Positions 1 to 5,636 of a stretch of 6,211 bases of DNA are shown here, in pieces. The stretch comes from Planctomycetaceae bacterium (GTDB lineage Bacteria; Planctomycetota; UBA1135; GCA-002686595), in NCBI GenBank assembly GCA_013360535.1, contig JABWBL010000219.1:1-6211 (forward strand), given 5' to 3'. The translations under genes were made by a program, and so were the position numbers. The first letter of the stretch is position 1; each line of letters opens with the position of its first letter. The notes beneath the pieces were generated by a model that saw nothing but the letters and a program-made list of their open reading frames with translations, made no database searches and had not been told where the DNA came from.

Positions 1-2
1 CC

Positions 3-983
3 TCACCGCGCCCGCCGCTGCGCCGCCTTGAGCACGTGCTCCGCGACGAGGTACCCGAACCCCGCCCGGTCGAGCCGCACGACGAGCTCCTCCCGCCGCA
101 CCCCCAGCGAGGCCGCCGTCGCGTCCAGGTTCCACGAATGCGTCGCCAGCTTCTGGAGCAGGTACGCCCGCCGCGTCTGCCCCGCCGAGAGCCGGTAAGT
201 CCGCGCATACTCCAGCGTCCCGTCGTCCCGCACGATGACCTCCCCGATATGGTTCTCCTCCCGCGGGTTCAGGTCCGTCACGAACCGCTGCAGCGAGAAC
301 GGCCCCGCCCGGTACACCCGCTGCGAGGCGACGGGCCGCGCGATCACGCCCGCCGCCATGTCCACGTGGAACGCCGCCGCCTGCCGCCGCGCCCGCGCGA
401 GCGCCAGCCGGAGATCCCCGATCGACCCCACCCTCTCCTCGTCGAACGCCCCCGCGAGCTCGGGGCTCGGCCCGCTCCATTGCGCCGCCTGCCACAGCTC
501 CTCCGAGAACCCGTCCTCGATCAGCGTCCGGTGCAGCCCGCGGTAATCGTCCGGGTGCGACACCACGAACGCGGACGCCATCACGTCCCCGAGGAACAGC
601 AGCGCGCCCGACTGCCCCTCGTGGATCTCGAACACCCGCAGCGCGTCCTCGAGGCCCGGCACCGACCGCCCCGCCACCGTCTCCTCCCACCGCGGATCGA
701 GCCCGCGAGAGATGGCCCGGCGCGAGTACTCGCTCCACGCCACGCCCGGCCCATTGAAATGGAGCGCGAGGAACCCCTCCATGGCGAGGTGCTGCGGCAG
801 GATCCGCAGCGTGCTCCCCTGCTCGCGCCTCGCCATGCGATGGAGCAGCTGCGCGCACCGCGCCCCCTTGAAGAGCGATCTCCCGTCGGCCCCTCCCGCG
901 AGCGCGGCCCCGATCGCCGAACCTGCAGCGAGTTCCTGAGCTCGCCGCAGCGCGAGCGGAGGCCCCACTTCGACGACTCGCAT
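3..983 (-). CDS. Conserved protein of unknown function with C-terminal Fis-like helix-turn-helix
   Basis: Encodes 326 residues if it starts at the ATG at 983. An in-frame GTG at 1061 would add 26 residues; a GGAGAG lies directly against that GTG, too close to be a normal ribosome site, and the ATG has no Shine-Dalgarno either, so the start is uncertain. The best-conserved-looking part is residues 63-89 (LPQHLAMEGFLALHF, then a GPGVAWSEYSRR segment), followed by a DALRVFEIHEGQ segment and an FVVSHPDDYRGLH segment. A second block (AGPFSLQRFVTDLNPREENH) precedes the end. Residues 271-311 look like a Fis-type helix-turn-helix: LLQKLATHSWNLDATAASLG followed by VRREELVVRLDRAGFGYLV. This suggests DNA binding, but the rest has no recognised catalytic motif. 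It may belong to the ARPP-2-type family; I recall this only weakly and could not check it. It is transcribed divergently from the membrane-protein/peptidase/ligase genes and could regulate them, which is inference. The protein is soluble, with no signal peptide or membrane segment. Confidence 0.75.
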   Translation of the reverse strand: MRVVEVGPPLALRRAQELAAGSAIGAALAGGADGRSLFKGARCAQLLHRMARREQGSTLRILPQHLAMEGFLALHFNGPGVAWSEYSRRAISRGLDPRWEETVAGRSVPGLEDALRVFEIHEGQSGALLFLGDVMASAFVVSHPDDYRGLHRTLIEDGFSEELWQAAQWSGPSPELAGAFDEERVGSIGDLRLALARARRQAAAFHVDMAAGVIARPVASQRVYRAGPFSLQRFVTDLNPREENHIGEVIVRDDGTLEYARTYRLSAGQTRRAYLLQKLATHSWNLDATAASLGVRREELVVRLDRAGFGYLVAEHVLKAAQRRAR

Positions 984-1110
984 TCGTCGCCAGGGGGGCG
1001 CTCGGAAGTCACGGTCCCGAACTTCCTCGCGAGGTCCCGGTCGAACGGCCTCCGCTCGCACCTCTCCAAGCCGCGCGTGCGGCGCTCCTTGACAACTTGG
1101 GACAGCCGGA

Positions 1111-1133
1111 CGGAAGCGGCGCTCTCGGAAGCG
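1111..1133. repeat. Direct repeat CGGAAGCG, two copies 15 bp apart
   Basis: The octamer CGGAAGCG occurs at 1111-1118 and again at 1126-1133 in the divergent intergenic region. Each copy is followed within a few bases by GCTC. A 15-bp period is not a clean helical repeat. In such GC-rich DNA an octamer pair could arise by chance, so a binding-site role is only a possibility. Confidence 0.25.
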
Positions 1134-1157
1134 CTCGGCAGACCGTCGATCCTTGGC

Positions 1158-1178
1158 GATTCCGCGAGATTGGGAATC
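1158..1178. promoter_or_regulatory. Inverted repeat GATTCC-N9-GGAATC, possible operator
   Basis: GATTCC at 1158-1163 and its exact reverse complement GGAATC at 1173-1178 flank a 9-nt spacer. If one base is bulged, the arms extend (GCGATTCC against GGAATCCGC). It sits 22 bp upstream of the TACAAT box, reaching the place where a -35 element would lie, so a bound dimeric regulator could affect transcription of the gene that starts at 1214. It lies in an AT-richer island of otherwise very GC-rich DNA. The identity of any regulator is unknown; the divergent helix-turn-helix protein is one candidate. Confidence 0.3.
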
Positions 1179-1200
1179 CGCTTCGGCCGGGCGCGGCTCC

Positions 1201-1206
1201 TACAAT
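1201..1206 (+). promoter_or_regulatory. Candidate -10 box TACAAT for the 1214 gene (leaderless start)
   Basis: TACAAT matches the sigma-70-type -10 consensus at five of six positions and lies 7 nt before the ATG at 1214. Transcription normally begins about 7 nt after the -10 box, so the transcript would begin at or next to the start codon, giving a leaderless mRNA. This agrees with the absence of any Shine-Dalgarno sequence there. No good -35 hexamer is seen at 16-18 bp spacing (the 17-bp position reads CCGCTT), so the promoter would need an activator or depend mainly on its -10 region. Confidence 0.45.
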
Positions 1207-1213
1207 CGCGCGC

Positions 1214-2800
1214 ATGCCGGAGGCGCCGACCACCCAACGAACGGAATGGCGGGGACGCCACCGCCGTTGGCGGTGGATCGGCATCGCGGGCGGCATCTGG
1301 CTCGCGTTGCTCGTCGTCGCCTACGCGGCGTTGGCTCGGAAGGTGACTTCGAACCTCGAATCGGCTCGAGCCGAGGTGGAGGCGACGGTCGCGCGCTTGC
1401 CCAAGCCACAGCCGGCGCGAATCGAGGCCGCGGACGCAGGCTCCGCAGGAACCGCCGCAAAGACCGCTTCCGAAACGAAGCCAGATCCCAACCCGCGGCC
1501 CAACCCGGCGACAGCCTCGTCAGCGCGCCGACTGACTGCGCTGGACTGGATCGCTCGCGTGAGCGGCGCCTTTGCGGAGTCCTTCGGACAACAAACGCTG
1601 CCTCCGCGACTGCCCGGCGGCTCGGCCCGGACGCTCGGACTGCCCGGTCAGGCGTTCGGGACCCTGCCGCACTACGGCATCGGCTCCGAGGCGAGCCTGG
1701 CCCCGCAGGTGGCGGCGCCCGAGTGCTCCGGCGTGGACCCCGACGTCCTCGGGGACGAGATGCGGCTCGCCAACTGGCGCGCCGAGCTCGAGGACCGCCC
1801 CGTGCAGCTGCTCGCCCGACGCGACTGCTTTGCGCTGGTCGTCGAGTGGCGTGAGTCGATCGAAAAGATCCCGCTCGACGCCTTCGAGTGCGACAGCACC
1901 GTCGCGACTCCCCCCGAGCGCTGGTTCGAGCTCCTCGAGCGCGAGAACCTCCCGGCCCCCACCCCCGCGCTCGCTGGCGCGGTGTGGGCCGCGCGGCGAC
2001 TCGCCGACAGCGCGGTGGTGCACGCGGCGAGAGGGGACGTCGCGACCGCACGCGCTCACCTTGGCAAGGCCTTGGCGGCCTGCGAGACGCTGGAGGGCGC
2101 CACCTGGGTGACAGGCTATGCGGCCTGGAGCGAGGCCGAGCTGCAGGTGCTCGAGCGTGTGGCGCTGTGCCTCGTGCTGCTCGACCCGGCCGACCTTCCG
2201 GCCGAGCTCGATGCGCACCTCGCGCGGCTGCAGCCTCGCGATCGCTACCTCGCCTCGCTGCCTGGCGAGCTGCGCCTGATCGAACGGGACTTCCAGCGCG
2301 CAAAGGACGGCCTGACCTCCCGAGCGAGGACCGTCGGCAGCGACGAGTTCGCCGCCGGACCGGTCTCCTCGCTGCAGATGGACCAGGAACTCGCAGACTG
2401 CTTCCAGAGCTGGTCCGAGCACGCCAAGTGGGCCGAGAACACGCCGTACTCGGCAGGGTCCCCGGCGCCCGCGGTGCGGAGCGCCCTCAGCTCGAACGTC
2501 TTCAACTTCATGCTGATGCCGCCGGGAGTCGGTTGCCGCCATCCGTGGGGCGAACTCGCCGCGCTGAAGGAGCTGGTGCAGCTCGCGCGCATCGCCACGC
2601 TGGAGGGTGCCGCCGCGGCCCGGTCGGCGGCCGCGAGCCGAGTCGATCCCTTCAGTGGCGCTCCTTTCGCGACACGACTGGAGGCCGACGGCACGCTCGT
2701 GCTGTGGTCGATCGGCGAGGACCGCAAAGACGACGCCGCGCAGCCGCGCCTGACCTGTGACCCGACGCTCGACATCGTCGTGCGGGTGCTCGCGCGATGA
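1214..2800 (+). CDS. Single-pass membrane-anchored protein of unknown function
   Basis: Encodes 528 residues from the ATG at 1214; the frame stays open upstream to a TTG at 1097, but the TACAAT box and the basic-plus-hydrophobic N-terminus favour 1214. Residues 9-20 are rich in Arg/His/Trp and are followed by one hydrophobic segment at about 21-41 (WIGIAGGIWLALLVVAYAAL), so the protein is predicted to be anchored N-in with the bulk outside the cytoplasm. Residues about 62-105 form an Ala/Pro/Thr-rich, low-complexity linker. The remainder is largely helical-looking with eight cysteines, which fits an exported, disulfide-bonded domain (inference). The tail from about residue 478 contains DPFSGAPF, LVLWSIGEDRKDD and DIVVRV, resembling a C-terminal motif that I associate with planctomycete envelope proteins and some pseudopilin-like proteins. 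No catalytic motif was recognised. Its stop overlaps the start of the metallopeptidase gene (ATGA), so the two are probably translationally coupled. Confidence 0.85.
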   Translation: MPEAPTTQRTEWRGRHRRWRWIGIAGGIWLALLVVAYAALARKVTSNLESARAEVEATVARLPKPQPARIEAADAGSAGTAAKTASETKPDPNPRPNPATASSARRLTALDWIARVSGAFAESFGQQTLPPRLPGGSARTLGLPGQAFGTLPHYGIGSEASLAPQVAAPECSGVDPDVLGDEMRLANWRAELEDRPVQLLARRDCFALVVEWRESIEKIPLDAFECDSTVATPPERWFELLERENLPAPTPALAGAVWAARRLADSAVVHAARGDVATARAHLGKALAACETLEGATWVTGYAAWSEAELQVLERVALCLVLLDPADLPAELDAHLARLQPRDRYLASLPGELRLIERDFQRAKDGLTSRARTVGSDEFAAGPVSSLQMDQELADCFQSWSEHAKWAENTPYSAGSPAPAVRSALSSNVFNFMLMPPGVGCRHPWGELAALKELVQLARIATLEGAAAARSAAASRVDPFSGAPFATRLEADGTLVLWSIGEDRKDDAAQPRLTCDPTLDIVVRVLAR

Positions 2801-3834
2801 AGCGCAAGGCTCGGGCCCGGCCCCTACGCTGGACGCAGTGGGACGACGAGCGGCTTCTCGACCTGCGCTTTTGCGACCTTGGGCTCGATCTCGAGCGCAC
2901 GCCGCTGGCGGCGCGGCTCGAACGCTTCCAACAGGAGCTTCGCGAGCGCGGCCTGCGGCACTTCCAGCCGCATGCGTGGCTCTCGACGGAGTGGTTCTCT
3001 CCCGACGGTGTGCCGGGCGTCGCGATTCCGTTCTACCTCGCCCATCCCCGGCTCGAACGCCTCGAGCGCAGCATGCTCGGCTTCGTCGAGGGTGGCAACG
3101 CACGGAACTTCGGCAAGCTGCTGCGCCACGAGGCGGGACACGCGATCGACAACGCCTACAAGCTGCACACGACCCGGCGCTGGCGCGAGGTGTTCGGGCT
3201 GTGGAGCGCGCCCTACGAGCCGCACTACAAGCCCGAGCCCTACAGCCGCAGTTTCGTGCAACACCTGCCCCACTGGTACGCGCAGAGCCATCCGGCCGAG
3301 GACTTCGCGGAGACGTTCGCGGTGTGGCTGGGGCCGCCCAAGGTCTGGCGCTGGCGCTACCGAGGTTGGCCGGCGCTGCTCAAGCTCGAGTACATGGAAG
3401 AGCTGGCAGCGCGCATCGGCGGAAAGCGGCCACCGGTGCGGTTGCGGGAGCGCACGGAGGCGCTCGAGGACAACGGAACGACGCTGCGCGAGCACTACAC
3501 GGCGAAACGCGAGCGGTATCGCGCCCGGATGCCCTACGCCTTCGACCGTGGCCTGAGGCGCCTGTTCGCGCGGGCGCTCCCAGGCGATCGAAGGCGCTCG
3601 GCCGCGGCGTTCCTGCGCGCGCAGCGACCTGAGTTCGTCGCGGCACTGTCGCGTTGGAGCGACGCGCCCGCCTACACCGTCGAGCAGGTGTTGCACGACA
3701 TGGCCCAACGGGCGCGCGAGCTGCATCTGGTCGTTGACTCCCGGCCCGCCGCGGCCAGACTGGACGCCGCGCTGCTGCTCGCGGTGCACACGATGCGCAT
3801 CCTCCACACCGGCTACCACCGGCTCGCACGATGA
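2797..3834 (+). CDS. Putative zinc metallopeptidase (HEAGH, zincin-like)
   Basis: Encodes 345 residues. H111-E112-A-G-H115 is a zincin HExxH motif: two histidine zinc ligands and a catalytic glutamate. Further on, HLPHWYAQSHPAEDFAETFA (residues 156-175) supplies the likely third ligand, E168 or E172, as in gluzincins where an acidic residue lies about 50-60 residues after HExxH. The surrounding text (HEAGHAIDNAYKL, PEPYSRSFVQHLPHWYAQ, GWPALLKLEYMEEL) fits the family annotated as 'putative zinc-binding metallopeptidase', probably Pfam Peptidase_Mx; that assignment is from memory. Residues 213-345 form a helical, Arg-rich C-terminal region. There is no signal peptide or membrane segment, so a cytoplasmic location is expected. 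The start overlaps the upstream stop by ATGA, and the end overlaps the ATP-grasp gene by ATGA. This tight coupling suggests peptidase and ligase act on related substrates, perhaps with the peptidase cleaving or processing the ligase product. The substrate is unknown. Confidence 0.88.
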   Translation: MKRKARARPLRWTQWDDERLLDLRFCDLGLDLERTPLAARLERFQQELRERGLRHFQPHAWLSTEWFSPDGVPGVAIPFYLAHPRLERLERSMLGFVEGGNARNFGKLLRHEAGHAIDNAYKLHTTRRWREVFGLWSAPYEPHYKPEPYSRSFVQHLPHWYAQSHPAEDFAETFAVWLGPPKVWRWRYRGWPALLKLEYMEELAARIGGKRPPVRLRERTEALEDNGTTLREHYTAKRERYRARMPYAFDRGLRRLFARALPGDRRRSAAAFLRAQRPEFVAALSRWSDAPAYTVEQVLHDMAQRARELHLVVDSRPAAARLDAALLLAVHTMRILHTGYHRLAR

Positions 3835-4877
3835 GAAAACTGCGCGTGCTGGTGCTGATGCACGAGGATCTCGTGCCGCCGGACGACCGCTCGGCGCGCA
3901 CGGGCCCGACGATCGTGCCGTGGCGGACCGAGCACGACATCCTCTCGGCGCTCGAGGAGCTGGGCCACGAGGCTCGCCCTGTCGGCGTGCACGACGACCT
4001 GCAAGTGTTGCGCACGGCCTTCGACGAGTTCAATCCGCACGTGACCTTCAACGTGCTCGAGGAATTCCACGGGGTCGCGCTCTACGGACAGGCGGTGATC
4101 AGCTTCATCGAGCTGATGCGGCGCGCCTACACGGGCTGCAACCCGCGCGGCCTGATGCTCGCCCACGACAAGGTGCTGACGAAGAAGATCCTCTCGTGGC
4201 ACAGGATCCGCACGCCGCGAGGCACGACGTTTCCCTACGGCGCGCCGGTCCGCTGCCCGCGCAACGCGCGCTTTCCCTTGCTCGTGAAGTCAGCCGTCGA
4301 GGACGCCTCGCTCGGCATCTCGCAGGCTTCGATCGTCCACGCACCCGACAAGCTGCTCGAACGCGTGCGCTACATGCACGAGACCTACGAGACCGACGTG
4401 CTCGCCGAGGAGTACATCGAGGGGCGCGAGCTGTATGTCGGACTGATCGGCAACGCGCGGGCCGAGCACTTCCCCATCTGGGAGATGACCTTCAACGACT
4501 GGCCCGAGGACCAGCCGCGCATCGCCACCGAGCGCGTCAAGTGGAGCGCCGCCTACCAGCGCAAGCGCGGCATCCGCACCGGACCGGCCGAGAACCTCCC
4601 GCCCGAGGTCGAACGCGACATCGTGCGGACGTGCACTGCCGTCTACCGCGCGCTCTCGCTCTCCGGCTACGCGCGCATCGACCTGCGTCTCGACGCCGCA
4701 GGCAAGGTCTGGGTCATCGAGGCCAATGCGAACCCCGACCTCGCTCGCGACGAGGACTTCGCCGACTCCGCCAAGGCCGGCGGCGTCCCCTATCCGATGC
4801 TCGTGCAGAAGATCCTCAACCTCGGCCTCGCCTGGCGCCCGGCCTGGAAACAGCTCGAGCTCGCCCTCGAGAGTTGA
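3831..4877 (+). CDS. ATP-grasp ligase related to D-Ala-D-Ala ligase
   Basis: Encodes 348 residues of the ATP-grasp fold, which activates a carboxylate as acyl phosphate with ATP and joins it to an amine. Residues 1-100 form the N-terminal domain; LEEFHGVALYGQAVISFIEL followed by YTGCNP (residues 77-105) aligns with the 'LHG..GEDG..QG.LE...YTGS' region of Ddl. AHDKVLTKKIL (111-121) and FPLLVKSAVEDASLGIS (148-164, K153) form the ATP site, LAEEYIEGREL (191-201) the hinge, and RIDLRLDAAGKVWVIEANAN (282-301) carries the metal ligands D284, E297 and N299. All core catalytic residues look intact. After the metal site the sequence reads NPDLARDED where Ddl has 'NTxPGxTxxSL', so the serine that holds D-alanine is absent. 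It is therefore unlikely to make D-Ala-D-Ala, although automatic annotation may call it a D-Ala-D-Ala ligase. The gene is coupled to the zincin gene by an ATGA overlap. It is soluble and cytoplasmic. Confidence 0.9.
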   Translation: MRKLRVLVLMHEDLVPPDDRSARTGPTIVPWRTEHDILSALEELGHEARPVGVHDDLQVLRTAFDEFNPHVTFNVLEEFHGVALYGQAVISFIELMRRAYTGCNPRGLMLAHDKVLTKKILSWHRIRTPRGTTFPYGAPVRCPRNARFPLLVKSAVEDASLGISQASIVHAPDKLLERVRYMHETYETDVLAEEYIEGRELYVGLIGNARAEHFPIWEMTFNDWPEDQPRIATERVKWSAAYQRKRGIRTGPAENLPPEVERDIVRTCTAVYRALSLSGYARIDLRLDAAGKVWVIEANANPDLARDEDFADSAKAGGVPYPMLVQKILNLGLAWRPAWKQLELALES

Positions 4878-4891
4878 GGCGCTCCAGGCTC

Positions 4892-4906
4892 GCGCCGTCG
4901 CGGCGC
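4892..4906. terminator. GC hairpin in convergent gap, possible bidirectional terminator
   Basis: GCGCCG-TCG-CGGCGC is a perfect 6-bp stem with a 3-nt loop, located 15 nt after the stop of the ATP-grasp gene and between two convergent transcription units. No T-tract follows on either strand, so it would be a poor classical intrinsic terminator; it may simply stabilise 3' ends or be chance in GC-rich DNA. Nothing else is recognisable in the 87-bp gap. Confidence 0.3.
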
Positions 4907-4964
4907 ACAGGGAGTGGCGGAGTCGCAACGAGGCTGCGGCGTCCAGCCCCTTCGCGCGGACGCG

Positions 4965-5636
4965 TCACCGACGCCAGTGCCACCAGTCACGCTCCGGCAC
5001 CGGCGCGCGAACGACGACTCGGGTCTTCAGCGTCGGGTGATCCACTTCGAGCAGCGCCGCGTGAAGTCCGACACTCTGGTCAGGAAGCGGAACCGCCGCG
5101 CCGTACTTGAGGTCCCCGAGCAAGGGACACCCGAGCGAGGCCGCCGCGACCCGCAATTGGTGCGGACGCCCCGTCGACGGCTCCAGATCGAGGTGGAAGA
5201 AGCGCGAGTCGTTCCCCGCGAGCCGCCAGCGAGTGACCGAACGTTGGGAGCCGCTGCGCTCAGTCGAGGATGCGCTGACGACGTTGCGGGCCTCGTCCTT
5301 GGTCAGCCACTGGACGAGCTCGCCCTCCGAGGCGCGCGGCGCGGAAGCGCTGACGCCGAAGTAAAGCTTGCGGACCGAGTGCGAGCGGAACTGCTCGGAC
5401 AGGCGCGAGGCGGCCTTGCTCGTGCGCGCGAACAGCACGACGCCGGACACCGGACGATCGAGGCGGTGCACGACGCCGAGGAACACCTCGCCGGGCTTGG
5501 CGTACTCGCGTCGGATCCACTCGCGCGCCTGGTCGTAGAGGCTCTCGTCGCCGCTCGAGTCGGGCACGACCGGCAGGCCGGCGGGCTTGGCGACGGCGAG
5601 CAGGTGGTTGTCGGCGAACAGCACCTCGAGCGTCAC
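4965..5636 (-). CDS. RluA-family RNA pseudouridine synthase
   Basis: Encodes 223 residues from a GTG at 5636. The enzyme isomerises specific uridines in RNA, most likely in 23S rRNA, to pseudouridine. Diagnostic motifs in order: LLAVAKPAGLPVVP (12-25); VVHRLDRPVSGVVLFART (55-72) with catalytic D60; VRKLYFGV (88-95), the 'K.Y.a.V' motif; and GRPHQLRVAAASLGCPLLGD followed by LKYGA near the C-terminus. It lacks an N-terminal S4 RNA-binding domain, so it is a short RluA/TruC-type member; the exact target cannot be told from sequence. The start is chosen because homologues begin just before this 'LxVLFADNHLLAVAKPAG' block and because GTGA overlaps the stop of the upstream methyltransferase gene (5633-5636). 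The same frame stays open to 6182 upstream, but that extension reads as Arg/Ala-rich out-of-frame translation of the methyltransferase and was rejected. It converges on the ATP-grasp gene. Confidence 0.92.
   Translation of the reverse strand: MTLEVLFADNHLLAVAKPAGLPVVPDSSGDESLYDQAREWIRREYAKPGEVFLGVVHRLDRPVSGVVLFARTSKAASRLSEQFRSHSVRKLYFGVSASAPRASEGELVQWLTKDEARNVVSASSTERSGSQRSVTRWRLAGNDSRFFHLDLEPSTGRPHQLRVAAASLGCPLLGDLKYGAAVPLPDQSVGLHAALLEVDHPTLKTRVVVRAPVPERDWWHWRR

Noticed and set aside
1089..1094. TTGACA, a perfect -35 hexamer on the plus strand
   Set aside because: No -10-like hexamer at 15-19 bp (the 17-bp position reads GGAAGC), and it is over 100 bp from the TACAAT box.
1097..1213. 39-residue N-terminal extension of the membrane protein from a TTG at 1097
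   Set aside because: It would put the TACAAT box inside the gene and a long non-hydrophobic stretch before the basic/hydrophobic anchor; no ribosome site precedes the TTG.
36..1346. Long plus-strand open frame (436 codons) opposite the helix-turn-helix gene
   Set aside because: Arg/Pro-rich translation with no domain; GC-rich DNA leaves antisense frames open. The minus frame has coherent protein sequence and G/C-ending codons.
1520..3103. 527-codon minus-strand open frame under the membrane protein and peptidase genes
   Set aside because: Arg/Ala/Gly-rich shadow spanning the junction of two clear plus-strand genes; no recognisable motif.
3734..5110. 458-codon plus-strand frame overlapping the ATP-grasp gene
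   Set aside because: Arg-rich out-of-frame reading of the ligase gene, which has all ATP-grasp motifs in the adjacent frame.
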